This document shows, piece by piece, positions 29,701-37,922 of a stretch of DNA of 64,000 nt (position 1 is its first letter; the number at the start of each line of letters is the position of its first letter). The notes beneath the pieces were generated by a model. It was not told the DNA's origin and did not search any database. It was given only the letters and a program-made list of their open reading frames with translations. A program made the position numbers and the translations under genes. Source of the DNA: Methylobacter psychrophilus. GTDB lineage: Bacteria > Pseudomonadota > Gammaproteobacteria > Methylococcales > Methylomonadaceae. The stretch covers positions 168,392 through 232,391 of the forward strand of contig NZ_JAOEGU010000002.1 of the NCBI RefSeq assembly GCF_025583945.1. Reading direction: 5' to 3'.

Positions 29701-30734
29701 GGTTGACCGACCATTTGAAAATGAATTTTAGAGTCGTTGACGATCAGGACAAACTGCTTGATTACGGTAGGGATTTAAAAAAATTACAGCTTAAATATAC
29801 GACTAAAGCCGAGCACAGTTTTGACCAAATAGCCGCTGATGAGCTGAATTATACCGGTTGTATTCAATGGGCGTTTGATGACCTTCCCGAGACCTGGCAA
29901 TTTATCCAGAAGGGACAAAATTTTATTGGTTTTCCGGCCATTATTGATGAAGGCGATGCTGTTGGTGTGCGTATTTTTGATACAGAGCAGAAAGCGGCAT
30001 TGCAGCACCAAAAGGGTTTGATGCGCTTACTTAAGTTGCAATTACGTAAAGAATGCACTTATATCATCAAAAATATGCCACAGTCGGCAGCAGTAGAATT
30101 AACCTATAATCGTTTACCCAAGCACCCGATTTTATCGTTATTAGTCGGTGAAAATGGCGTAGCGAGTACCTCGTATAAAGAAGATATGTTGTATTTGATT
30201 TTATACAGTGTATTTATTGAGGGTCAATCCATACGAACCCAACAGGCATTTGAGCAAAGTTTGCAACAACACAAGCCCGAGTTGATTGGCATCGGCAATG
30301 ATGCCGGAAAAACAGCTTTGGAGATTATGGAACTTTATGGCGTAATAAAAAAATGCATGGAACGAACCCTGCATGCCAATGATCCCCTGGCAAAAGATAT
30401 TAACGAGCAATTAAACTTACTCATTTATGCAGGATTTATTCGTAATACGCCTTATCAATGCCTTAAAGCCATTCCTCGCTATCTAAAAGCAATACAATAT
30501 CGCCTTGATAAGCGAGATCATAATCTCCAAAAAACCCAGGAAGTCACTCGGTATTCAGTACGTTTTTGGAAGGATATCGAGAAAAAAGCCAAAAAAGACT
30601 GGGTCATTCCAGAGCAAGACCCGTTTCGTTGGGCTATTGAAGAGCTCAGGGTTTCACTGTTTGCCCAGCAACTTAAAACCGCTTACCCGGTTTCCGTAAA
30701 ACGCATGGATAAATTGTGGGATGAACACGGATAA
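26793..30734 (+). CDS. hrpA: ATP-dependent RNA helicase HrpA
   Basis: HrpA, 1313 aa, full length for the family. Helicase motifs are VVCGETGSGKTTQLPK (Walker A, about residues 92-107), IIIDEAHERSLNIDFLLG (DEAH box), ITSATID, LATNVAETSLTVPGI and QRAGRCGRVAEG; the long C-terminal part carries OB-fold and DUF3418-type sequence. It is a DEAH-box 3'-5' RNA helicase that acts on stalled ribosomes and mRNA. The gene stands alone behind its own promoter. The 3' flank carries a hairpin repeat. Confidence 0.97.
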   Translation: MPSSDLVKQLTQQLPLCLNQDRHVLKRQLDRLRSETQKGKNPLEQLNALAGRLEKSVALRAKRLASIPSLNFPDLPVTGKKDEIAKLIKENQVVIVCGETGSGKTTQLPKICLSIGLGAAGFIGHTQPRRIAARTVADRIAEELGESIGKSVGYKIRFNDKTHAESLVKLMTDGILLAESQNDPYLSQYDTIIIDEAHERSLNIDFLLGYLKWLLPKRPDLKVIITSATIDPQRFSTHFNNAPIIEVSGRTYPVDMRYRPIEQKEEDDNQSARTALDETSDDLQNAILDAVDELYRDLRGDILIFLSGEREIRETTDSLKKHHPTQYEILPLYSKLSVSEQERVFKPKGGKIRIVLATNVAETSLTVPGIRGVIDTGHARISRYSHRSKIQRLPIERISQSSANQRAGRCGRVAEGICIRLYSHDDYLARSEFTEPEIMRTNLSAVILQMTALNLGEIEDFPFLEPPEDKMIRDGKNVLHEVNALDKAGKLTDIGKQLAKFPTDPKLARMLIAAAHEHCLTEVAIIVSALSVQDPREKPADKMQQADTKHVAFRHPESDFLTVLNIWNTFEEQKKHLSNSKLRKYCSDNFLSYIRMREWFDIHAQIMQVIKGDLKMHPNTDDAGYEKIHRALLPGLLSNIGFRHESHEYLGARGLKFFIFPGSGLHKLKPKWIMAAEQVETSKVYARNVARIEPEWIEQCAAHLVKHNYYDPHWAKKSARCMVSARTLLYGLTLQAGRKIPYDHVDPKAAREIFIRSALVDHDYHSNAPFYIANQKLLEEVGIIQHKGRRVDLVADEQWLYQFYDNKLPPEIVSGVALDTWRKTVERANPKILFLTKEDLTREEEEDYVNEWDFPDSKKIGNLTLPLQYRFEPGHDEDGVTVIIPVHQLNQLSQAPFEWLVPGLLEEKCVALIKSLPKQIRKHFVPVPQTVKQCLEIEPDFKGTLQEWLGNRLRKLTGEAIPLNAWNLDGLTDHLKMNFRVVDDQDKLLDYGRDLKKLQLKYTTKAEHSFDQIAADELNYTGCIQWAFDDLPETWQFIQKGQNFIGFPAIIDEGDAVGVRIFDTEQKAALQHQKGLMRLLKLQLRKECTYIIKNMPQSAAVELTYNRLPKHPILSLLVGENGVASTSYKEDMLYLILYSVFIEGQSIRTQQAFEQSLQQHKPELIGIGNDAGKTALEIMELYGVIKKCMERTLHANDPLAKDINEQLNLLIYAGFIRNTPYQCLKAIPRYLKAIQYRLDKRDHNLQKTQEVTRYSVRFWKDIEKKAKKDWVIPEQDPFRWAIEELRVSLFAQQLKTAYPVSVKRMDKLWDEHG

Positions 30735-30748
30735 ATTTTAAAAGATTC

Positions 30749-30798
30749 TCACCACGAAGACACGAAGGACAATAAATATAACGTCGTCTCTTCGTGGC
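30749..30798. repeat. CACGAAGACACGAAG-type hairpin after hrpA
   Basis: CCACGAAGA at 30749 pairs with TCTTCGTGG at 30790-30798 over a loop of about 32 bases. The left arm continues as CACGAAGGAC, the reverse complement of the dispersed TTCGTGTCTTTCGTGG sequences seen near 2081 and 8818. It may end hrpA transcription, though it lacks a T-run. Confidence 0.6.
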
Positions 30799-30987
30799 GA
30801 ATAATTGCCTGTATGTCGATATTCACGCTTGGCTAATTTATTACCGTAGTTAACACTTGATAAGTGTTTGTACACAGAAAAAATCAATGACTTACAATAG
30901 CTTTTATTTGTGTGCTTAATTGCCGCATTTTTGCTGAAAATAAACTTGTAACTCATTGATAAATTTTAATAACTATCAGGTTGTCGT

Positions 30988-31086
30988 GTTTTTGTACAAT
31001 TTAACAAAACTGTAATAAAAACGGCAGTTAAGAGTTGGATATCACAATCTATACACAGAGTTATCCACAGGTTTTGTGGGTAACTG
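30988..31086 (+). repeat. Conserved intergenic block with DnaA boxes, copy 1
   Basis: It begins TTTTTGTACAAT, continues TAACAAAAC-GTAATAAAA and CGGC-GTTAAG, and ends with ACACAG and a perfect DnaA box TTATCCACA (31061-31069). A second, inverted box-like TGTGGGTAA (31075-31083) makes an inverted pair. The same order of elements occurs at 39070-39165. Confidence 0.8.
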
Positions 31087-31107
31087 ACAAAGCACTTGTT
31101 TTAACAG

Positions 31108-31138
31108 GTAAATCCGGATTTTTCTTATCCGGATTTAC
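31108..31138. terminator. Perfect 12-bp inverted repeat after lnt
   Basis: GTAAATCCGGAT and ATCCGGATTTAC flank a 7-base loop (TTTTCTT). It lies about 70 bases beyond the lnt stop and may terminate lnt transcription, although no T-run follows on the minus strand. Confidence 0.55.
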
Positions 31139-31209
31139 GCGGTGAAAATAACATATCAGGTTATTTGTACATAAAATAAATCAATGACTTAACATCTGAT
31201 TGGGTAGTC

Positions 31210-32772
31210 TTACTGACGTTTTTTTAAGCCTGTAGCTAGTAATAAAACCAACGTTCCCCAAAGTAAGCCAGGTATTAGCCAAAACCAGTTTTGATAAAAA
31301 GTAACCGGTGGAGTTTTAAGGTAAGGGACTTCGTATAAGCCTGCCCATGGCTGATGTATCGGTGATTGTTCCAGGATTTTCCCCGATGCCAGTGATACAG
31401 TCGATACACCGGTATTGGTGACACGTAATACGGGTCTTCGAAATTCTATGCCGCGTGCCAATGTCATGTACATGTGTTGATAGGGTTCTTGCCAGCTACC
31501 GTACCAGGAATCATTGGTTACATTGACGATAAACTGCGCGCCCAATTGAGCCAGCGAGCGTGAAAATCCGGGGAACAGACTTTCATAACATATTTGCGCG
31601 CCCATTTTATAACCATTCCAGTTTAACAAACGGGTAGGTCCTGCGCCTCTTGCAAAATGACCGGTTTGCGGCAACCAGTCTCTGATTGCCGGGAAAAATT
31701 GTTCGCCGGGTATGTATTCACCAAAGGCCAACAAAATAGTCTTGCTGTAATGAGGCGGCACAATTTCGCCATTATTGTTTAATACGAACAGGGAGTTGGT
31801 AATTAATCGGGATTGTTCATCAACACTGTACGCCCCGGTAATAAGCGGCAGTTGTTTTTCATGAAGAAATTCAGCCAGCGCTATTGGCAAGGCATTGTCT
31901 ATAAATTGCTCACCTAATAGCCCGGGAAAAGCGGTTTCCGGCCACATGGCAAAATCTATTTTTTTATCTTTATGGCCATTAAGAGCATTATTCGTTAGTG
32001 TTATATAACGATTGAGAATTTCTTTGCTGTAGCCTTTACCTAATTCAGCGGCCATTTTTTCTGAATTCTCTGTACTTGCCTGAATGAGTAATGTTGTAAA
32101 AGTAGCATCTGGTTGTGGCAATCTTGCTTTAAGCCATAGACCGCCCATGTTCAACAGAAGAAATCCCGCAATAACTGCCGCTAATATTATTTTCCCCGAG
32201 TTTTGTCGGCGCTTTTGCCAGGCAATATAAAGCGGCAAATTACAAAGTAAGGTTGCGGCACTGAGTCCGCTAAAACCAATAAACTCAGCCCATTGGTAAA
32301 CCGGTATATTCGCTCCATACCAAGAGTAACCAAAGTTCCAGTCAAACAGGGTGAATGAGTAAGCTTCGCATAAAATAGTGATGATAGCCATCAATCCCAG
32401 CGATAGACGTTCCGGCCATTTAAATTTTCGCTGCCCTAAAAGCCAGAGTAGCCCTGCTAATGGCACATATAAATGCGCTATTAATGCGTAGAACAGCATT
32501 CCAAATACAGCAACGGGCCAGTCCAGATGAGCAAACTCATGGAGTAGATAGGTAACCCAGTTAAAACCAATCAAGGTAAATACAAAAGCAGTGATCAAGC
32601 CGCCAAGGATTACGTCTTTAAGTTGCGTTTGTTGATTCCAGAAAAGCCATAGTGGCACAAAACAAAATAATGAAGCCCAGGGTGGGAAAGGGATATAACT
32701 GGTACCAATCAGAATGCCGGACAGGACAGGAAGTAACCAATGTTTTGGGTTGGCGGGTAATACGTTATTCAT
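31210..32772 (-). CDS. lnt: Apolipoprotein N-acyltransferase
   Basis: Lnt, 520 aa, an inner-membrane enzyme that adds the third acyl chain to lipoproteins. Residues 10-215 hold six or more membrane segments; the periplasmic nitrilase domain follows with the Glu of MWPETAFPG, the Lys of SKTILLAFGEYIPGE and the Cys of GAQICYESLFPGF, the catalytic triad. A final membrane helix (FYQNWFWLIPGLLWGTLVLLLATGL) ends the protein. It lies near leuS, lptE and holA as in many Gammaproteobacteria. No strong ribosome binding site is visible. Confidence 0.96.
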   Translation of the reverse strand: MNNVLPANPKHWLLPVLSGILIGTSYIPFPPWASLFCFVPLWLFWNQQTQLKDVILGGLITAFVFTLIGFNWVTYLLHEFAHLDWPVAVFGMLFYALIAHLYVPLAGLLWLLGQRKFKWPERLSLGLMAIITILCEAYSFTLFDWNFGYSWYGANIPVYQWAEFIGFSGLSAATLLCNLPLYIAWQKRRQNSGKIILAAVIAGFLLLNMGGLWLKARLPQPDATFTTLLIQASTENSEKMAAELGKGYSKEILNRYITLTNNALNGHKDKKIDFAMWPETAFPGLLGEQFIDNALPIALAEFLHEKQLPLITGAYSVDEQSRLITNSLFVLNNNGEIVPPHYSKTILLAFGEYIPGEQFFPAIRDWLPQTGHFARGAGPTRLLNWNGYKMGAQICYESLFPGFSRSLAQLGAQFIVNVTNDSWYGSWQEPYQHMYMTLARGIEFRRPVLRVTNTGVSTVSLASGKILEQSPIHQPWAGLYEVPYLKTPPVTFYQNWFWLIPGLLWGTLVLLLATGLKKRQ

Positions 32773-33311
32773 AGGGGATATAAAGGGGTTATGTGTTCTT
32801 GGGGTGTTTTTGGCGGACTATCTCAACTTTTCTTGAGATTACCGCTTTTATTTGACGGTGTGATGACAGTCTTGTTTTTTGAATTTTTACGGCATGTTAT
32901 GTTGTTAATGGTGTAGCAAGTTTTAGCATCATCACGACAAACTAGTGCGTAACATCAAGGCTTAAGTTTAACGCTGAAAAACAAGAAAAATTTCCTTTAT
33001 GGGATAAAAATTACAGAATTCTTTCCATGAAATATTATTTATTTTTATTCTGTTGTCACACAAAATTCATCAAACGGTAAAATTCTTTTAATAAAAAGTC
33101 GTTATACTTTTATGAATATCAGGAAAGTGTTTTACTGAGATGTTGCAGATTGTAGGGAAGTTATAACTCAATCATTAAATATTAGTTACGACAAGTTGCT
33201 AGAGTAAATTATTTATCTTGCAAGATCATTATGATCAAATTAATCCCCCCTGATATATCACTCAAAAGCCGCTGTTCAGCGGCTTTTTTTTGTGCTGATT
33301 AAAGCTGCGTG
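32773..33311. other. Intergenic region between lnt and parA
   Basis: A 539-bp AT-rich stretch without a supportable gene. It must hold the lnt promoter on the minus strand. The only structured element I see is the hairpin at 33264-33291. Several short TTT/AAA tracts occur, with no RNA gene that I can recognise. Confidence 0.5.
33264..33291. terminator. Strong terminator hairpin, 3' of parA
   Basis: AGCCGCTG and CAGCGGCT pair with a minimal TT loop. Eight T residues follow on the plus strand and four on the minus strand. It lies just past the parA stop and can end minus-strand transcription; on the plus strand it could end a transcript from the 32.8-33.2 kb spacer. Confidence 0.8.
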
Positions 33312-34091
33312 TTAATTATTATGAATCTCGGCATATAATGCCCGGTATTCATCACTTAGCTTATGGTTGGGAACATAATGTACTAACGGCTGCGATACCG
33401 TATGGGATTCTCTGACTTTAATTGACGGAGAGATCATTGAGGCAAGGACAGGGAGTCCTTCTGCGATAAGTTCGTCAACTAACTGGCGGGGTAAATTGGC
33501 CTGTTTTTGGAATTGATTAACGATAATACCCTCAATCTCAAGGCTTTGGTTATGATCGGCTTTGACTTCTGTTACTGCCAGCATCAGGGTATATAGCGCT
33601 TCTCTGGCAAAAGTGTCGCAATCAAAAGGGATTAAACATTTTTCGGCAGCGATTAAGGCAGATTGGCTATAAAAATTAAGAATAGGTGGCGTATCCATAT
33701 AAATGGCATCGAAGCCTTCCAGTTTTTCCAAGGCTTCTTTTAATTTAAAAATTTTAAACCGCGATTCCAAACGACCTTGCAAGGGTTCAAGGTCAGGATG
33801 TGAAGGGACAACAAACAGGTTGGGAAAAGGCGTTTCATGGATGACCGCGTCAAGTCCGGCATTATTATTGTTTCCGAACAGGGAAAGACTCAAGCAATCC
33901 TTAAAGAAAAGCGCAATGGTCTTGTCGCTTTCGCTAACTTTGTGGCCTAACAGATAGTGCGTAGAATTACCCTGAATATCCAAATCAATAACCAGGGTGC
34001 GCTTACCCTCCATGGCACTAATGGCGGCTAAATTACAGGTAATCGTTGATTTACCAACACCGCCTTTCTGGTTAAAGATAACTCTACGCAT
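33312..34091 (-). CDS. Orphan ParA-family ATPase
   Basis: A 259-aa ParA/MinD-like ATPase. The deviant Walker A motif KGGVGKST starts at residue 9, the second motif LVIDLDIQGNSTHYLLG and Walker B-like AIYMDTPPILNFYS follow, and INQF-like NQFQKQANLP stands late in the protein. It lacks an N-terminal DNA-binding extension, and no parB or parS-like gene is beside it. It could position a cellular cargo instead of a replicon. It lies between lnt and a YbeL-type gene, both minus strand, with a terminator behind it. The usual parAB pair of the chromosome would be near gidB, not here. Confidence 0.88.
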   Translation of the reverse strand: MRRVIFNQKGGVGKSTITCNLAAISAMEGKRTLVIDLDIQGNSTHYLLGHKVSESDKTIALFFKDCLSLSLFGNNNNAGLDAVIHETPFPNLFVVPSHPDLEPLQGRLESRFKIFKLKEALEKLEGFDAIYMDTPPILNFYSQSALIAAEKCLIPFDCDTFAREALYTLMLAVTEVKADHNQSLEIEGIIVNQFQKQANLPRQLVDELIAEGLPVLASMISPSIKVRESHTVSQPLVHYVPNHKLSDEYRALYAEIHNN

Positions 34092-34150
34092 GTTATTTCC
34101 TGTGTAATCAAATAGATAAAAGCCGTATTATAAACCCTGAACCGGTAATA

Positions 34151-34636
34151 TCAAATGCGTATAAAAGTGGTCGCATGACAGGCTGGACACTCAGGGATTT
34201 CACTGGTTGTTTTAAAGGCTATTTCTTTACCACAGTCATCACAAATAAAGGTACCGGGTACGGTAATGTCACCGCTATGATAAGTATGTGTTTCGGCTAA
34301 CTGTTTTAATTTTTCCAGTTCCAGACGGGTTTTGTCAGCAACGCTTAAAAAAGCGTCCAACGTGAAGTTTTCAATTAATTCAATATCAAATTTAAACCAC
34401 TCCGATAGTGAATCCTTATCTTCCTTGTTTGACAGGCCATGGGCAGCAGTTTCAATATCACGTTTAATATAGCCTGAAAGTTTGTTCAGTTCATCAGTAG
34501 TCAAGTCACTAGTTTTGCTGGTTTTTTCTTTTGAAATTTCTAATGCTTCGGCAAAAGAATGTAGTGTATTCTCCATGGTTTCATGAAGATGCTTCATGAA
34601 ATCGGAATAGGCGGCGATCAATTTATTTTTATTCAT
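34151..34636 (-). CDS. Zinc ribbon protein, YbeL/DUF1451 family
   Basis: A 161-aa protein. The first 125 residues are helical and charged, and the C-terminus is a zinc ribbon with CDDCGKEIAF (about 133-142) and CPACHATTFIRI (about 150-161). It fits the DUF1451 family of E. coli YbeL, which lies beside leuS there as well. Function unknown. Its start is 84 bp from the divergent leuS start, so the two share a promoter region. Confidence 0.88.
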   Translation of the reverse strand: MNKNKLIAAYSDFMKHLHETMENTLHSFAEALEISKEKTSKTSDLTTDELNKLSGYIKRDIETAAHGLSNKEDKDSLSEWFKFDIELIENFTLDAFLSVADKTRLELEKLKQLAETHTYHSGDITVPGTFICDDCGKEIAFKTTSEIPECPACHATTFIRI

Positions 34637-34719
34637 GGTTCAACTCCTGAAAAATGGCGCTTTAGATTTAAGCAACTGTGCGGTATTCTAACGCTTTTGA
34701 CCGGTAAAAGACGAGAAGG

Positions 34720-37173
34720 ATGCAAGAAAATTATCAACCGCTCGCTATTGAGCAAGAAGTGCAAGCAGCATGGGAAGCTTCAGGGGTATTTAACGTCTCG
34801 GAATCTGCTACTCAGGAAAAGTATTATTGCTTATCCATGTTCCCTTATCCCAGTGGTAAATTGCACATGGGTCATGTGCGTAATTACACTATTGGCGATG
34901 TCATCAGTCGCTACCAACGCATGCTCGGGAAGAATGTTTTGCAGCCTATGGGCTGGGATGCTTTTGGACTTCCCGCAGAAAATGCGGCGATGCAACACGG
35001 TGTTCATCCTGCTGACTGGACGTATGAAAATATCGATTATATGCGCGATCAGCTTAAGCGACTCGGCTTTGGTTATGATTGGAGTCGCGAATTAGCGACT
35101 TGTGATCCTGAATATTATAAGTGGGAGCAATGGTTTTTTCTTAAATTGCTGGCCAAAGGTTTGGTTTATAAAAAAACCGCACCGGTCAACTGGTGTCCAA
35201 ATGACATGACAGTTCTGGCCAATGAGCAGGTTATTGATGGTTGCTGCTGGCGTTGCGATACACAAGTTGAGCGCAAGGAAATCGCGCAGTGGTTTTTAAA
35301 AATCACGGCTTATGCCGATGAATTACTTGCTTCACTCGAAGCATTGGATGGTTGGCCGGAACAGGTTAAGACCATGCAGGCTAACTGGATAGGGCGTTCT
35401 GAAGGTGTGGAAATGGATTTTCCGGTAGTGGGTATGGATCAGCCCTTGCGGATTTATACCACGCGCCCGGACACCTTAATGGGGGTAACTTATCTTGCCG
35501 TTGCTGCTGAACATCCATTGGCGTTAAAAGCTGCCGAAAGCAATGATGATATCAGTGTGTTCATTAACGAATGCAAAATGATGGAAACTTCTGAAGCGGC
35601 CATGGAAACCATGGAAAAGCGCGGCATTGATTCCGGTATTAAAGCCTTACATCCGATTTCCGGTGAGCAAGTGCCGGTTTGGATAGCCAATTTTGTATTA
35701 ATGGGTTACGGCACTGGTGCCGTGATGGCGGTACCTGCTCACGATCAACGTGATTTTGAGTTTGCACAAAAATATGGTATTGCCATTAAGCAAGTGATAT
35801 TTGCTGATGATGTTGAAAATGCCGGCGATTGTGCAGAAGAGGCTTATACCGCCAAAGGGCTATTGCGTCATTCAGGTGAGTTTGATGGCTTAACTTCAGA
35901 ACAGGCCTTTGTGGCTATTTCCAAAGCCTTGGAAAAAGACCAAAAAGGTGAGCGAAAAACCAATTTTCGTTTACGTGATTGGGGTGTTTCCCGTCAACGC
36001 TATTGGGGCGCACCGATCCCTATTATTTATTGCGATGCTTGTGGCACTGTGCCTGTGCCGGAGCAGGATTTGCCGGTGCAATTGCCGCGAGATGTAGTGC
36101 TTGACGGTTCACAATCGCCTTTGGTAGCGCACCCGACTTTTTCCCACGTTGCCTGTCCGTCTTGCGGTAAAGCAGCGCGCCGCGAAACTGATACCTTTGA
36201 TACCTTTATGGAATCGTCCTGGTATTTTGCACGGTTTGCCGGTAATAACTCGGACACTATGCTCGATAACAGTGCCAAATACTGGTTGCCGGTTGATCAT
36301 TATATTGGCGGTATTGAACATGCGATTTTGCATTTGTTATACGCGCGGTTTTATACCAAGTTATTACGTGATGAAGGTTTGTTGGTCTGTGACGAGCCTT
36401 TTAAGAAATTATTGACACAAGGTATGGTGCTAAAAGACGGTACTAAAATGTCCAAGTCCAAGGGCAATACCGTTGATCCGCAAGGTTTGATTGACCAATA
36501 TGGCGCGGATACCGTGCGTTTGTTTATTATGTTTGCAGCACCCCCTGAACAATCCCTGGAATGGTCTGATAGTGGTGTTGAAGGCGCGTTCAGATTTTTG
36601 AAAAGACTTTGGAAACAGGCCTATTTACATAGTGAAGCGGGCGGATCTACGCAAGCACTTGATAAATCCTCTTTAACCGAAGAGCAGCAAACTGTTCGCC
36701 GGCAGGTGCATCAAACTATCCAAAAAGTCAGTCATGATATTGGTGTGCGTATTATTTTTAATACCGCGATTGCCGCCAATATGGAATTGGTCAATACCTT
36801 ATCCAAATTTACCGATACTTCCGATAATGGCAAAGCCATACGTCAGGAAGCCTTGGAAGCGATTGTCTTAATGCTGGCACCAATAGTGCCACATATATGT
36901 GATCAACTTTGGAAAGATTTAGGCCATGAGCAAGCGGTGGTTAGCGTATCATGGCCTGAACTGGATAGTACTGCTTTAGAGCAGGATTCAATCGAGATGG
37001 TGATACAGGTTAACGGTAAATTACGCAGTAAAATTTCTGTTTTGGCAACGGCTTCAGTAGATGAAATCAAAGCAATGGCGTTGAGTGATGAAAATGCCCT
37101 GCGCTTTATTGAAGGCCAGCCCGTAAAAAAAGTGATCGTTGTGCCTAAAAAACTGATTAATATTGTCGTTTAA
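34720..37173 (+). CDS. leuS: Leucyl-tRNA synthetase
   Basis: LeuS, 817 aa. The HIGH-type motif is in [18 protein letters not shown] (about residues 38-55) and KMSKSKGN marks the second ATP site near 580. The editing domain (CP1) lies between, with [21 protein letters not shown]. It charges tRNA-Leu and edits mischarged products. The ATG at 34720 sits directly after GAGAAGG. It is followed by a foldback element and then lptE-holA. Confidence 0.98.
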   Translation: MQENYQPLAIEQEVQAAWEASGVFNVSESATQEKYYCLSMFPYPSGKLHMGHVRNYTIGDVISRYQRMLGKNVLQPMGWDAFGLPAENAAMQHGVHPADWTYENIDYMRDQLKRLGFGYDWSRELATCDPEYYKWEQWFFLKLLAKGLVYKKTAPVNWCPNDMTVLANEQVIDGCCWRCDTQVERKEIAQWFLKITAYADELLASLEALDGWPEQVKTMQANWIGRSEGVEMDFPVVGMDQPLRIYTTRPDTLMGVTYLAVAAEHPLALKAAESNDDISVFINECKMMETSEAAMETMEKRGIDSGIKALHPISGEQVPVWIANFVLMGYGTGAVMAVPAHDQRDFEFAQKYGIAIKQVIFADDVENAGDCAEEAYTAKGLLRHSGEFDGLTSEQAFVAISKALEKDQKGERKTNFRLRDWGVSRQRYWGAPIPIIYCDACGTVPVPEQDLPVQLPRDVVLDGSQSPLVAHPTFSHVACPSCGKAARRETDTFDTFMESSWYFARFAGNNSDTMLDNSAKYWLPVDHYIGGIEHAILHLLYARFYTKLLRDEGLLVCDEPFKKLLTQGMVLKDGTKMSKSKGNTVDPQGLIDQYGADTVRLFIMFAAPPEQSLEWSDSGVEGAFRFLKRLWKQAYLHSEAGGSTQALDKSSLTEEQQTVRRQVHQTIQKVSHDIGVRIIFNTAIAANMELVNTLSKFTDTSDNGKAIRQEALEAIVLMLAPIVPHICDQLWKDLGHEQAVVSVSWPELDSTALEQDSIEMVIQVNGKLRSKISVLATASVDEIKAMALSDENALRFIEGQPVKKVIVVPKKLINIVV

Positions 37174-37175
37174 AT

Positions 37176-37338
37176 TATACTCCGCGCGGTCATGTTTACG
37201 GAATTTATGATCGAGTTATTTTATTCGAGAGCAAGGTGCAAAAACAGGCGCATAGCTAGCTATGTAACTGTTTTTGCAACGCAGCTATGGGATAAAATGG
37301 CCGATCAGAAAACCGAAAATGTGACCGCGTGGAGTATA
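37176..37338. repeat. 163-bp foldback (MITE-like) element after leuS
   Basis: The two ends are inverted copies: ATACTCCGCGCGGTCATGTTT at the left and the near reverse complement ending GTGACCGCGTGGAGTAT at the right. Inner arms also pair (GATCGAGTTATTTTAT with ATAAAATGGCCGATC; GCAAAAACAG with CTGTTTTTGC), and the centre is CATAGCTAGCTATG. The whole element is thus one long imperfect palindrome starting 3 bp after the leuS stop. It codes for no transposase and looks like a non-autonomous mobile element. Confidence 0.85.
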
Positions 37339-37423
37339 TATGTAGGGCGATTTTGGTTGCCCTTTAAAAAGATTGGTGGGTGACTTTGTTGCCCGCTAAT
37401 TGATTGTTTTAATGGAGTTGTGT

Positions 37424-37921
37424 GTGCTGGTAAAAAAAATGCTTATCTTAACTTTCGCTTTGTTGGTAAGCGCTTGTGGCTATCATTTACGGGGTGCTTT
37501 GCAGCTGCCTGCAGGTCTTAAAAATGTTTATTTGGAGGGGGGCTCAGGACAGTTACGCGAACAATTTATACGTGCGATGGATATCTCTTCTGTGCCAATG
37601 GCAAGTTCTCCTGAGACGGCAGGTCTGATTGTCAAAATATCCGGCGAAGATAGTGAACGCAGGGTGTTATCACTGGGTGCCGGAGGGGCCGCTAACGATT
37701 TTGAATTGGGCTATCGTTTTGATTTTGAATTGGTTGGTGCTAACAATCAACTACTGATGGCGCGTGAGCCTGTCGAAATCAAGCGTGAATATTATAATGA
37801 TCAGTTGGCTGTTATTGCACAAGGTAACGAAGAATTAGTGATACGTAACGAAATGTATCAACAAGCCGTACGTACAATTGTTAACCGTGCCAGAATGCTG
37901 TTGGGAGCCAAGCCCAAATAA
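37424..37921 (+). CDS. lptE: LPS assembly lipoprotein LptE
   Basis: LptE (RlpB), 165 aa from a GTG start at 37424 with GGAG six bases upstream. The signal peptide MLVKKMLILTFALLVSAC ends in a lipobox (LVSAC); GYHLRGALQLP directly after the Cys is the family hallmark. The rest alternates strands and helices as in LptE, which plugs the LptD barrel and helps place LPS in the outer membrane. A longer frame opens at 37400 (TTG) but lacks a ribosome site. holA follows by 1 bp; leuS-lptE-holA is the classic order, here interrupted by the foldback element. Confidence 0.93.
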   Translation: MLVKKMLILTFALLVSACGYHLRGALQLPAGLKNVYLEGGSGQLREQFIRAMDISSVPMASSPETAGLIVKISGEDSERRVLSLGAGGAANDFELGYRFDFELVGANNQLLMAREPVEIKREYYNDQLAVIAQGNEELVIRNEMYQQAVRTIVNRARMLLGAKPK

Positions 37922-37922
37922 T

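Larger units (their letters stand above)
30735..31209. other. Intergenic region with DnaA box and internal repeats
   Basis: A 475-bp gene-free stretch between convergent hrpA and lnt. It holds the hrpA-end hairpin, a direct repeat of about 30 bases (TTTGTACA then AATCAATGACTTA) at 30867-30898 and 31164-31194, a small hairpin AACACTT...AAGTGTT at 30852-30868, the conserved block shared with 39070-39165, and the palindrome 31108-31138. Confidence 0.75.

Noticed and set aside
30738..30956. Minus-strand frame of 72 codons after hrpA
   Set aside because: It runs through the hairpin and repeats; no ribosome site or family likeness.
30735..31209. Chromosome origin because of the DnaA box and repeats
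   Set aside because: Only one perfect box and one imperfect box are present, and the flanking genes (hrpA, lnt) are not usual origin neighbours such as dnaA, dnaN or mnmG.
37192..37383. Open frame of 63 codons between leuS and lptE
   Set aside because: It lies across the foldback element, so its open frame follows from the palindrome; no ribosome binding site.
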